Made by a program: the position numbers and the translations under genes
Part shown: positions 15,991 to 26,300 of the stretch, in pieces
Layout of the letters: every line of letters begins with the position of its first letter
How positions within the stretch are numbered: the first letter of the stretch is position 1
From: Prorocentrum cordatum
Taxonomy: Eukaryota > Sar > Dinophyceae > Prorocentrales > Prorocentraceae
Direction: 5' to 3'
Assembly (NCBI GenBank): GCA_963575745.1
Contig: CAUYUJ010006324.1
Location: forward strand, 1 to 55,000
Length of the DNA stretch: 55,000 nt
Notes under the pieces: generated by a model
What the model saw: only the letters and a program-made list of their open reading frames with translations
Told to the model about the DNA's origin: nothing
Databases searched by the model: none

Positions 15991-17985
15991 GCCTCCAAGA
16001 AATGCTCGCGCAGCTGGACTCAGGCCAGGCCCCGGCTGCGACCATGCCTGACTCAAGCACCAGGCCTTCTTCACATACGCCGCGCCGAGCCAAAAGCTCG
16101 CGCAGCTGGAATCAAGCCCGCCCAGCTGCGACCAGCAGGCCCAAACATAAATCAAGCCTCACTAGAATCTGCTTAACTAAATGCTCATGCAGCTGGAATG
16201 TGGCCAGGTCTATCTACACGCAGGCCGAACTCACACACCAGGCCTAAGCCTTACTACAGCACCAGGCAGAACTAAAAGAGACCTAACTAAAGGTTCACGC
16301 AATTGGAATCGGGCCAGGCCCAGCTACAACCAGACCGAACCAAGGCACCAGGCCTAAATCAAATATACCAAATTAAACAAAGGCCCACCGAAATGCTCGC
16401 GCAGCTGGAACCAGGCCAGATCCAGATACAACCAGACCTCGCCGAAGCACTATGCCTGACTCAAACAGGCCCAACTAACATAAGCCCATGTAAATGCTCG
16501 CGCAGCTGGAATCAGGCCAGGTCCAAACCAGGCCTATCTAAAGCATCAGGTTGGACTAACATAGGCTTAACTAACATAGGCCTACCGAAATGCTCGCGCA
16601 GCTGGAATCAGGCCAGGCCCAGCTACAACCAGGCCGAACTAAGGCACCAGGCCTAATTAGAATAGGCTTCACTAAAGCAGGCCTAACTGAATGCTCGCGC
16701 AGTTGGAATCAAGCCAGGTCCAGCTACAACCAGGCCTAACTAAAGCACCAGGCCTCATTGATATTGGCCTACCTGAATGCTCGCGCAGCTGGAATCAGGC
16801 CAGGTCCAGCTACAACCAGCCAGCTACATCCAGGCCCAACTAAAGCACCAGGCCTAATTAGCATGAGCCTTATCAACACAGGCCCAACTAACAGCTCGCG
16901 CAGCTGGAGTCAGGTCCGGCCCAGCTACAACCAGGCCGAATTAGAGCACCCTGACGAAATATCAGAGGCCTGACCAGAATAAGCATAATCAAAAGCCTGC
17001 TCAGCTGGAATCAGGCCAGGCCTAGCTACAGCCAGGCCTAAAATGCAGCGGCAGGCCTCATTCAGATCAGCCTGACTAACATCGCCTAATTCAATGCTCG
17101 GGCAGCTGGAACTGGGCCAGGTCCAGCTGCAACCAGGCAGAACTAGAGCACCCTGCCGAAGTATCAGAGGCCTGTCCAGAATAGGCGCAGCTAAATGCCA
17201 GCGCAGCTGGAATCAGGCCAGGTGCAGCCACAGCCGGGCCAAAAGCACAGCGAAAGGCTTCACTAAGATCAGCCTAGCGAGCATGGCCTAACGGAATGCT
17301 CGCGCAGCTGGCATCAGGCCAGGTCCAGGTACAACCAGGCTTAGCTTAAGTAAAGCACCGGGTCTTATTCAAATAGGCCTAGCTAAATGCCAGCGCAGCT
17401 GGAATCAGGCCAGGTCCAGCTACAACCAAGCCGAACTACATCAACAGGCCGAACCATAGTAGGCCTAATTGAATGCTCGCGCAGCTGTGACCTGGCCAGG
17501 TCCAGCTACAACCAGCCAGCTACATCCAGGCCTAACCACAACACCAGGCCTAGCTAAGATAAACTTCCCGTAGGCCTACCTAAATGCTCGCACAGCTGGA
17601 GCTGGAATCAGGCCAGGCTCAGCTTACAACAAGGCTAGCTACAGCACCAGACCTAACTAAACCATGTTTAACTCGAATAGGTCTAACGAAATGCTCGCGC
17701 AGCTCGAATCAGGTCTGGCACAGCTACAACCAGGACTGACTAAAGCGCCAGGTCCGATTTATTGTTGCCTAAATTAAATAGACATACATAACGACATGCT
17801 GTCGCAGCTGGAATCAGGCCAGGTCCAGCTACACCAGGCTTAACCAAAATGCTGGCGCAGCTGGAATCAGGTCTAACTAAAAGTAGGCCGACCGCAATCA
17901 GGCCTAACTAAAACACCAGGCTTAACTGAAACATCAGGCCTAACTACAGACTAGGCTTGGCTAAAGCACACCTTCCTAGCTACAA
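15991..17985. repeat. CAGCTGGAATCAGGCCAGG satellite, block 2
   Basis: About 2 kb of the same satellite as 12,201-13,349, about 20 degenerate units near 100 bp. The best conserved part is GCTCGCGCAGCTGGAATCAG. The CCAGGCCTAACTAAAG part is more variable. Confidence 0.9.
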
Positions 17986-18709
17986 CCAGGAAGGACTGGT
18001 TGAGAGTCAGCAGTCCCTCTCGCCTGTTGCTTTGTGGGTGTTGCTGATGGTTGCGTGTGGAAGCAGAGTGTCCGTCGGCTTTTCGTTTCCGTCGGCTTGG
18101 ATTTTCCGTCGGTCAGGGGGGGCATTCTGCGGGGCCCTCGTCGCCACGCGAGAGGAACGGCATAGGGGCAGAGATAGCCGGACCGCGCGCCATCAGCCAC
18201 AGTTCCGAAGGCCAAGCTTGGTCGCCCAGGACAGGCCTGAGGGCAGAGGAGGCCTTCTTCGCCGCCGCCCTGCGTGTCTCGCAGCCTCGGAGGCCAGGGC
18301 TGCAGAACGCAGCAGAGTCCCCCACTCCCTCCTCGCTCCGGGCCTGTGCCGCCGCCGACGAGCCTCTCTCGGCCGACGTGGGGCCAGGGGGGCGGGTGGC
18401 GAAGGAAATCGTGCTCCGAGCGTTCGGCCCGATGGCCGACGCTCGCCCACGAGTGCAGGGCCTGGGTCGTCGAGCGATCCAGCGGGCGTCTTGCAGGGTC
18501 GGACTCCGATCTCGCGTGGGAGTCCGACGGCGAAGGCTTCGGGTGAGCTTCTTGTTGATTGCCTTTCTTCAGGGCCAGCCCGAGCCAAGCCCTCCTCTCT
18601 CCTGCTCCTTGCTCCCCTTCGCGATGCCTGCCTCTCTTCTCCTCCCCCCCTCCCCGTCCTCCCCTCGTCCCCCTCGACCGCAACCTGCTGCAGTGCCATG
18701 TGCTGCAGA
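17986..18709. other. GC-rich stretch, possible gene remnant
   Basis: No confident gene. All frames are partly open and no domain is recognisable. At about 18,543-18,574 the word GGTGAGC...TTTCTTCAGGG has the form of a short GT-AG intron, and before it one frame reads as ordinary mixed-composition protein (about 18,200-18,530, plus). A host exon is possible but unproven. Confidence 0.3.
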
Positions 18710-19105
18710 CGCAAAGCAACTGCAGCGCAGCGCAATGCAACGCAACAGGATGCAATGCGACGCGCTACAACGCAGCAGCGTGCAATGCAGCGCAGGGCAA
18801 CGCGCGCAACGCAATGTAGTTTGAATGCCATGCAAACAGATGCAAACGCAACACCATGCAACACAACGCAATGTAACGCAACAGGATGCAATCCAACGCA
18901 ATGCAATGCAACAGCGTACAATGCAACGCAGGGCAACGCACTGGAATGCAATGCGATGCAATTCAATACACTTGTAAGTTAATGCAAATGTAACTCAATG
19001 CATTGTGATGCAACGCAACATGACACAGTGCAATGCAACGCAGCACAACGCAACGCAATGCGACGCAGCTCAATGCAACGCAATGCAATGCAATGCCTCT
19101 TTCCT
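18710..19105. repeat. GCAAC/GCAAT pentanucleotide microsatellite
   Basis: About 400 bp of degenerate 5 bp repeats (GCAAY, with GCGAC, GCAGC and TACAA variants). The 5 bp period keeps several frames open, but the products are artefacts. Confidence 0.9.
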
Positions 19106-19436
19106 CCTCCCCTTCATCTGGTGCCGGACACATGTTTGAAACCCGCAACGTCTGGGCTTTCATACGGCGTCAACCGGCTCGCTGTTCTTCGTTTTGAGCT
19201 CCCAACGCCTGGGTTCTCAGACGGCGTCAATTGGCCAATTGTGGCACACACACACAAATATACACACCCCTCACACGGATTGCGCCTCGGGAGTTGGAGA
19301 GCTTTCTTGTCAAGCCCTCAGTGTTTTTTTCGTGTTGAGCCCCGTTCCAGTTTTCTGGGAGTTTCCCATATCGGAAACGTATCTCCCCATCCCAGACAAG
19401 TCCCCGGGAAGGTCTCCCCGCCCTTCTTTGGACGCC
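19106..19436. other. Unassigned sequence with a short tandem duplication
   Basis: At about 19,147-19,237 two related copies of a ~60 bp segment lie in tandem (each with CTGGG-TT and ACGGCGTCAA). Nothing coding is recognised. Confidence 0.45.
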
Positions 19437-19631
19437 CGAAGTGGGTACGAAAAAAAAGGGTACAATGCCCAGACAACAAATGTTGTCCAACACCGACCGC
19501 GGCCGCTGTTGGGCAGGCGGCTTCGTGTCTTCAGCGAACAGCGTCCGCGGCGGCGCGGACAGCGAGTCATGCTCAAAATAAACAGGAACTGCTGCTGGGC
19601 ATCGTACCCATGCTTCCCGTACCCACTTCGA
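19437..19631. repeat. Inverted-repeat element
   Basis: The left arm CGAAGTGGGTACG...GGGTACAATGCCCAG (19,437-19,472) is complementary to CTGGGCATCGTACCC...CGTACCCACTTCG (19,596-19,631). That gives arms of 36 bp with a few mismatches around a 120 bp core. It is probably a small foldback or MITE-like element. Confidence 0.6.
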
Positions 19632-20208
19632 TCGCCCCGACCTTCGCGTTCACAGCCCTCCGGAACGCTCCCAGAGCGTTCCGCAACGCTCTGGGAAGGC
19701 CCCGGCGCCCGAGGCATACCCGATGTTATCCTCGTCTTCGCTTCGTCTTACGGGAAACCTCCCTTCGGTGGCAAATCGTGGGAGTTTGGTATGTTCCCTT
19801 CAATCCGTCTGTCAGCGTCGACGAGCGTCGATGAGCCTCTGGAGTCGATGGCATAGCGCCGATTTAGCGTCGGCTAGCGTCGCTCAGCTTCGATGCAGCG
19901 TCGACCAGCGTCCATTCGCGAGAGCCGACGAGATGATGATTATGGGAGGCCCCCATGAGTTTCACCATCCACGGCCAGCCCAGGCAGTTTTCTGACCGCC
20001 AGCAGGGGGCCGCTCCCGGCAGGGAGTGGACGTCAGGCCTCTCTCTCTCTCATGAGTTGCCACAGCACCTCCCCGCCCTTCGCTCGTTTTGTGGGTGGGT
20101 CTCTCGAGCTCTCCGCCGCCTCTGGCGGTGTGCGTTGCGAGCAGGAGCGCGGCAAAGCCACTGGGAAGCACGGCAGTGACGGTGTAGCTCCGCACACGTG
20201 ACACCGCC
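19632..20208. other. Unassigned sequence with AGCGTCGA-type short repeats
   Basis: A perfect-looking palindrome (GGAACGCTCCCAGAGCGTTCC region, about 19,662-19,682) and a cluster of AGCGTCGA-like words at about 19,817-19,925. No gene recognised. Confidence 0.4.
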
Positions 20209-20460
20209 CTTCGCTCCGCCGCTCGCCGCTCGCCCTTCGCTCCGCCGCTCTTCGCTCCGCCCTTCGCCTTTCGTCATTCTCCCCGCCCTCCGCCCTTCGT
20301 CATTCTCCCCGGCCTTCGCTCCTCGCTCTTCGCTCTTCGCTCTTCGTCATTCTCCCCGCCCTTCGCTCCGCCCTTCGTCATTCTCCCCGCCCTTCGCTCT
20401 TCGCTCTTCGCTCTTCGCCATTCTCCCCGCCCTGCGCTCCGCCGCTCGCCGCTCTCCGCC
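20209..20460. repeat. CGCCCTTCG / CATTCTCCCC minisatellite
   Basis: Short imperfect repeats of CGCTCTTCGCTCCGCCCTTC and TCATTCTCCCCGCC. It is strongly asymmetric (pyrimidine-rich plus strand). It leads into a GC-only stretch to about 20,540. Confidence 0.8.
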
Positions 20461-20550
20461 GGCCTCCGCTCCCCGCCGCGGGCCGCGCGCCCTCCCCGCG
20501 CCGCGAGCGGCCCCCGCCCCGCGCCGCGCCGGGGCGCCGCCCCGAGAGGG

Positions 20551-20875
20551 CTCCGTCGGGCGTGTCCCTCTACGGGAGGCAGGTGCACAGCATTTTTTGT
20601 GGATCTGCGGGGCGAGGGCGAGCCTCTTCCGCTAAAAGCCAGGCGGGCTACGCACAGCTTCAATCAGGGAGACAGGGCACAGGAAGGCGGGGCCTCAGGC
20701 GGCCGGAGTGGGCGAGGCCCAGGGGTGCAGGCGGTGCGGAGACATATGCACAAAAGGGGTACAAAAATAGTCGGGGGACGATCTCTGGAGCATTTGTTCA
20801 TCATCTCTGAGTGCTTTTGGAGCACTGCCAATTTTTCGCCTGAGATCCCCCTGTCGGGGGACAGGCCCGACCTCA
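20551..20875. mobile_element. MITE-1 copy a (8 bp target duplication, with internal insertion)
   Basis: The terminal inverted repeat CTCCGTCGGGC...GTCCCTCTAC is matched at the right by GTCGGGGGACAGGCCCGAC-CTCA. The flanks CGAGAGGG (20,543-20,550) and CGATAGGG (20,876-20,883) form an 8 bp direct repeat with one mismatch. The right half has the family core (ACAAAAATAGTC, GGGGACGAT, GGAGCATTTG). The left half holds about 180 bp that other copies lack. 8 bp duplications suggest hAT mobilisation. Confidence 0.7.
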
Positions 20876-21036
20876 CGATAGGGCGCGCCCGCCCGCCTGC
20901 CGGCAGCGCTTCCAGGGGCGCCATGGCGCCGCTCAGCGCGCCGCCGCCCTCGGAGCGGCGGGCCCCGGAGCGGCGGGCCCCGGGCGGCAGGCCCGCAGCC
21001 GGGGGGGGAGAGGGGCAGCGACGAGAGGGCCCAGAC

Positions 21037-21104
21037 TTAGGTCGGGCATGTTCCCCTGCAGGCCGATCTGGGAAATCTTACAAAACAAAAAAAGAGCTAT
21101 CTAT
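21037..21104. mobile_element. MITE-1 copy b, left part (element split by microsatellite and DIRS-B)
   Basis: TTAGGTCGGGC at 21,037 is the left end of a MITE whose right end is GCCCGACTTAA at 28,189-28,199. The 8 bp flanks GCCCAGAC (21,029-21,036) and GCCTAGAC (28,200-28,207) differ at one base. A TATC tract begins at 21,105 inside this copy. Confidence 0.7.
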
Positions 21105-21117
21105 CGATCTATCTATA

Positions 21118-21176
<59 letters not shown>

Positions 21177-21177
21177 A

Positions 21178-21208
<31 letters not shown>

Positions 21209-21233
21209 ATATCTATATATCTATCTATCTATA

Positions 21234-21311
<78 letters not shown>

Positions 21312-21375
21312 CCTATATATCTATCTAGCTATATATCTATTTATCTATCTATCTATATATCTATATATCTCTATA
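21105..21375. repeat. TATC tetranucleotide microsatellite
   Basis: About 270 bp of (ATCT)n with scattered ATAT interruptions, running up to the left end of DIRS-B. Open frames here encode a Ser-Ile-Tyr-Leu periodic chain and are not genes. Confidence 0.95.
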
Positions 21376-21479
21376 TGGCTGATTTTAGATCTGTAAGCAC
21401 AGGAGGGTATGGCCGCAAGGATGCCGCATGTGAGAATTCACAGTCCCGTGTGCTATCCGTGGCACGCGGCTCAAGCTCT
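21376..21479 (+). repeat. DIRS-B terminal repeat A1
   Basis: A 104 bp left end (TGGCTGATTTTAGATCTG...GGCTCAAGCTCT). It matches A2 at 27,689-27,792 apart from C/T at 21,379. The first ATG of the element is 35 bases further on. Confidence 0.92.
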
Positions 21480-21514
21480 TGAGGGGGTGGTCGGTCCCAG
21501 AGCCCCGCACGCGC

Positions 21515-21889
21515 ATGCAGGCGCTGGCCGAGGCCTTTACGGCTGAGGTAGCGCGGGCGGCGCAGACAGCCGCCGTGGTCTGGGGGCTGTCGCGGCCGCC
21601 GCCGCCGTGCCCCGACTGCCACTGCTTGCCCCAGCTCGTGTGCGGCCCGGGGGAGGCGGTGAAGGAGCTGGTGCCCGTGGAGTGCAGCTGCCCGTTCCCT
21701 TGGGTGTGGTTCGTGCTCGGCCTGAGCATCGTGGGCGCGGCCGGCTTCGCGGCTGGGCGCCGCTGCGACCAGAAGGCCTGCACTGGCGACACGCCCAAAA
21801 CAGACATCTCCCTTTCGATCGAGGACATCGCCCGTGAGCAGGCCGCTCGATTTCGTAGCCGCAGCCAGGCGACTCAACGTGTGAGCTGA
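21515..21889 (+). CDS. DIRS-B ORF1: small Cys-rich single-pass membrane protein
   Basis: A 124-residue protein of unknown family. It starts at the ATG in CGCATGCAGGCGCTGG. A helical N-terminus (MQALAEAFTAEVARAAQ) is followed by a Cys cluster (CPDCHC, then C, then CSC) and one hydrophobic segment (WVWFVLGLSIVGAAGFAAG, about residues 65-83). A basic/Cys anchor (RRCDQKAC) and a polar tail with IEDIAREQAARF complete it. Order and spacing match ORF1 of DIRS-A (4,109-4,519), including the Cys-Pro-Asp-Cys-x-Cys cluster upstream of the helix, despite low identity. Its TGA shares its A with the ORF2 ATG (TGATG), as expected for stop-start coupled translation. Membrane insertion is predicted only from hydrophobicity. 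Confidence 0.65.
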   Translation: MQALAEAFTAEVARAAQTAAVVWGLSRPPPPCPDCHCLPQLVCGPGEAVKELVPVECSCPFPWVWFVLGLSIVGAAGFAAGRRCDQKACTGDTPKTDISLSIEDIAREQAARFRSRSQATQRVS

Positions 21890-23301
21890 TGGCTAATCCC
21901 TTGGCCCACTTGGGCCTGTGGGAGGGCGACGTGATCGCTGTGCGTTACGGAGTGGTGGGGCCCCGGATCTGGCATGAAAGGATCATCCTCTTGATTCCTC
22001 CTGGGGCCCAGCCGATTGTCAGCATTCTTACCCCAGACGGTGATCAGTACGAGGAGGAGCTGTCAGCTGGAGGCGACATCCGGGAGTTCGCGATCTTGGA
22101 GGGCGGGGCGTTCGGACGAGATGCTGGACCCGTCGGAGCCGATCATGTGCACAGGTTTCGGAATGTGCCTTTGCCTGCTGCAATGCAGCGACTTCGAGAC
22201 GCTGCTGCAGCTCGCCTTGGCCTGCCATTGCGCCCAGGCTTCGCGGTGAACGTAGTCGGCCGTGCTGGTTTCGCTGGAATGCCGATGCCCGCTGCTGGAG
22301 CTGACGGGGCCGCCGGAGGCGGTGCTGCCGGAGGTGTGGCTGGCCTAGCCGCAGCCCTGGCCGTGCCCGCGCCCGCAGCGCCTGGAGGAGCGCTTGTGGC
22401 AGGCGGTGGAGCAGGTGGCGCGGCCGACGGCCTAGCACCGGGTGGAGGGCTCGTCCCCGTGGCCGCGCTGGCCGCTGGGGGAGCTGCCCTTGTGGGGCCG
22501 GGGGGGGGCCTGCTGCCTCCTGCCGTGGCGCCACCGGCGCCGGCAGCAGCCGTGGCTCCGGGCCTGGCCCCCGCGGGCGCCGCGGGCCCTGTGGGTCTCG
22601 CGGGCGCCCCCGCGGTGGCGGCCCCGGCTCTGGCCCCGGCGCCAGCCGCCGCCGCCGCGGCCCCGCTCCCTGGTGCTGCACCTGCTCCCGCTGCTCCTCA
22701 GGGCATCAGCGACGTGCGCGTGCAGGCCGTGTCGCTTGACGTGCAGGGCAACCGCCACCGTTCCTTCCGCGACGCCATTCTGATGATGCGAGAGGACGCG
22801 TGGCCGGACTGGCCAATCCGAGGCCCACGGACCGTCCTATGGGTGCTGAAGTTCATGGAACAAAATGGAGGAAGCCCCATGGGCCGTCATATGCGATTTC
22901 GGACCGAGGCCAAGTTGTCGTCGTCCGACGTGGGGGTTGACGAACATGAGAGATCATGTCGGATGTTGGAGCAGATGGTATTCTACGATCAGCTCATGGT
23001 CACCAACCTGGCGTGTGCCGAATCGTTGTGCCTTGTGATTCAAGTGCAGGAAGAACGATGCCGTGATAGGCTGGCTGGGGGGTCGGACAGTGTTGCCGAC
23101 AACCGTCTGTACATGGGGACGGACATGGTTCGAGGATGTGTGTGCGTGAGCCCCCAGCTTGCCGATTTCGTGAAGGATCAACTCTCGAAGGAGTACCAGA
23201 TCTCGAAGGAGCGCCGCAAGGCGCGAGGGGAGCGGGCCATGGCCAAGAAAGGAGCCAAGAAAGGCGGCAAGGATGGTTCAGGGCCCGGCGATGGGACGTG
23301 A
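21889..23301 (+). CDS. DIRS-B ORF2: Gag-like protein
   Basis: A 470-residue protein (472 in DIRS-A) starting on the ORF1 stop. The N-terminal domain (residues 1-115) has VRYGVVGPRIWHERI, SILTPDGDQYEEEL and VHRFRNVPLPAAMQ. An Ala/Pro/Gly linker of about 140 residues follows. The C-terminal domain (about 285-400) has RTVLWVLKFMEQNGGSP, a SSSDVGVDEHE block and VTNLACAES. The protein ends in a basic tail (ERRKARGERAMAKKGAKKGG) suited to nucleic-acid binding. The WHER/YHER, RFR, GVD-HE and NLA-AE positions align with DIRS-A ORF2. A nucleocapsid-like role is inferred from order and the basic tail. I see no CCHC zinc knuckle. Confidence 0.7.
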   Translation: MANPLAHLGLWEGDVIAVRYGVVGPRIWHERIILLIPPGAQPIVSILTPDGDQYEEELSAGGDIREFAILEGGAFGRDAGPVGADHVHRFRNVPLPAAMQRLRDAAAARLGLPLRPGFAVNVVGRAGFAGMPMPAAGADGAAGGGAAGGVAGLAAALAVPAPAAPGGALVAGGGAGGAADGLAPGGGLVPVAALAAGGAALVGPGGGLLPPAVAPPAPAAAVAPGLAPAGAAGPVGLAGAPAVAAPALAPAPAAAAAAPLPGAAPAPAAPQGISDVRVQAVSLDVQGNRHRSFRDAILMMREDAWPDWPIRGPRTVLWVLKFMEQNGGSPMGRHMRFRTEAKLSSSDVGVDEHERSCRMLEQMVFYDQLMVTNLACAESLCLVIQVQEERCRDRLAGGSDSVADNRLYMGTDMVRGCVCVSPQLADFVKDQLSKEYQISKERRKARGERAMAKKGAKKGGKDGSGPGDGT

Positions 23302-26300
23302 GCTACCCCCGAGCCCGGGAGATGGGGACCCGGGCTCGAGCGACTTTTTGAATCCCCGTTCTGGTGGCAGCTACCGGCAGAGAGACGTCTTCCCGCTCCC
23401 TCTCCTCGGCCCTCGCTCCGATGCTCCAGCGAGTGTCTGCAGGGCCGTGCGCCGTCGCCGCCTTCGCCTCCAGCATTCAGTCAATTGGGCGAATGATGCT
23501 GTGAAGGCCCTCAATCAGATGTCAGGATATAAGGAGGCTGCGCCGGCCCCCGCTTCTCTTGCTCAGAAAAGAGTACTCGATCGCTTCAGCGATTGCTACT
23601 GTCGTCTGGGCCCTCCTCCCAGCGAGGCGGGATTCGCTCAGAGAGCCTTCAGCGAGCTTCTGAGCAACCATTCTTTGTACGGGGATGCGGGCCCCACCCG
23701 TCCTTATTCGCGTGACCTCGTTGCGTGGCCTGATGAGGGCGCGGTCCCTGTTGACCTTCATCGTTTGCTCTCACAGGCCGATTCCTCTTGGCTTATGGAT
23801 TGGAGATCGCACATGCTGAGGCCAGCAACTGAGGCCCAGGTTTTGGTGCAGGAGGCCTGTCCCAAAGGAGCCTATATCGACCCTATCCTCTCCCACTCCC
23901 CCTCCGCGTACGCTGACTTTCTGGTCTGTCTGGCCCGGCGCGGGATGTTTAGCTTTCGGCCTGCGCGGGGTAGGAAGGGCCTCCTTGGAGTATTCTGCGT
24001 GGCCAAGACGTCTGATCAACTACGTCTCATTTTCGACACTAGAGTTGCCAATTGTTATTTCAACGCCCCCCCCTCTACTCGACTCTCCGCGGCTTCCGCC
24101 TTCTCTGCCATCGAATCGAGAGGTGGCCCTTGTCTTGCTGCTTCAGGTGACGTTCAGTGTGCCTTTTATCACATGCGGGTTCCCGCTGACATGATAGAAT
24201 GGTTCTCTTTGCCGCCCATCGATTCGGGTTTACTCATGTCCTTTGGACTGGAGGGTGTTCCTCAGATGGCGGGACAGGCCCTCCTTCCGTGCATAACTGC
24301 GATGCCTATGGGTTTCTCCTGGGCCCTTCATTTTTGTCAGGCTGCGATGCGAAATGCGATCCAAGAGGCGGGCTTCAGCCCGAGTCGCGTCATATCTGAC
24401 GGTGAGCCCGGCGTCGCGTTCAGGACAGCTGATGACACGGCTGCTGCGGGCTACGTTGATAACTTTCTCGTGCTGGGCCAGTCTCAGAAAAATGTGAAGG
24501 CTGCTTTTGACCAGATTAGCGCTAGGCTCAGATCTGTTGGTCTCCTCGTGCATGAAGTCTGTGAGCCGTCTAGGGATTCGACCTTTCTCGGGCTCTCCCT
24601 CGTCGCCGGCCGCTGGCTGTCTGTGAAGCCTCGGAATCTCTGGCGCCTGCGCTTCGCCATTGAGCGCCTTTTGGCCAGGGGGTCCGCCAGCGGTGTCTTT
24701 CTCAGAGTTATTGTTGGCCATATCACGTGGTCCTCGATGGTCCGTCGTGAAGCCTTGGCCATCCTGAATGCGTGCTACGCGTTCATTGAGACGGCAAAGG
24801 ATGTGGTGACCCCCCTCTGGCCTCAGGTGGTATTAGAGCTTCGTAGGATTGTTGCTATTCTCCCTCTCCTCACAACGGACATGTGTGCTGGGTGGCATCC
24901 GCTGATCTGTGGCTCGGACGCTTCAGAGTTCGGTCTTGGAGTTTGCCATCGGTCACATTTTGAGGATCAAGTTGCTGCGATCGGTCGAGTAAGCGAGAGA
25001 GTGAGATATCGTGTGGAGGGCGCGGAGAAGGCTCGCCTCAACGCACTTCGGGAGTCTAGGGGCTTCGAGGACTCTCGGGACGTCGTCTACGCGGAGCGGG
25101 CGGACTACATGCCCCTCGGGTTCATGGACGTGTACCCCCTGCTCTTCGAGGAGATCCCCGCGGACCTCATGAGGCCCCAGGATTGGAAGGATGTCTTGGC
25201 CGTTCCGGTGGGCTACGACGCCGATATCATGCATTTAGAGGGTGAGGCCCTCGTGTTGGCCTACAAGCACATCCTGCGCGCTGGTGCTGCCGCGGGGCGG
25301 CGAGTGGTTGCCCTCGTCGATAACATGTGTCTGGCGCTGGCTTGCTGCAAGGGCCGAGCGAAATCAGTTCACCTTCAGTCTGTCATGTTGAAGCTGGCCT
25401 CGTTGTCACTGGCTTCAGGGTGCCGTCTGCGCGTTCGTTGGATCCCCAGCGAGAGGAACCCGTCGGATCGCCTCTCCCGTGGCCATCTCGGACGGTTCTC
25501 AGGCTTCCGCGCGGCGCGCCGCCTGCCGCCTGCGGGCGACGCCGCGGGCCGCACCTGGAATGGCGAAGGAGCGGGCCAGAGCACAGCGCGAGACGCGTGT
25601 TGCCACCGCCCAGCGCCTGACCGCACAGCGGGAGCCATTGGGGTCCCTCACGGGTCTCGAGCAGATTGCGATCCGCCTGGTGACGGAGGCTCTCTACAAG
25701 AAAAATGCGACAGATGCGACAGCCTTCCTGGACCTGTGCGCCAAGCGGGGCCTGGACTGGCACGACGTCGTGGAGATGGACGCGGTCCCAGCCCAGCACA
25801 TGGTCGATTGCTCTCACCACAACGCGTCGTCCGACCACGGCGCGCAGCGGCTGGGTGGCCTCGCGCATCTCTACCCGAGCTTGCAGGGGCAGTGGGGGCT
25901 GCAGTGGCCGAGGGCTGCTCACGCCTCGATCCGTTGGAAGCGGAGGGTGCCTGTGGGAACCCGGCTGCCATTGCCGAAGGCGGTAGCCATGGCCATGTGC
26001 CTGTTGCTGGTGGAGGCGGGTGCGCCCTGGATGGCCGTCTGGGTCGCACTGCCGCTCGTTGCCTACCTGAGGCCCGGCGAGACGTTCAAGTGCCTGTGGT
26101 CGTTCGCGGTCGAGGCCTTGAGGCCGAAGTACAGCCGCTGCTGAAGCCTCCTGTGCTTCCCCCGGGTCTCGGACCACCTGTGCGGCCACCGCCACGGGGG
26201 CGCGTTGGACGGCTCGGTCACTCGCCGAAGGAACGCGTTCCAGGGGGAGCTTCAAAGCAGGTTGGCCTCCGTGAAGAGTTGAGAACTGTACGGCAAGGAG

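Noticed and set aside
12201-17985. CRISPR-like array in the ~100 bp repeats
   Set aside because: Units are degenerate throughout with no constant repeat/unique spacer alternation and no cas genes. The genome is eukaryotic.
21105-21375. ORFs of repeating Ser-Ile-Tyr-Leu
   Set aside because: Direct translation of a TATC microsatellite.
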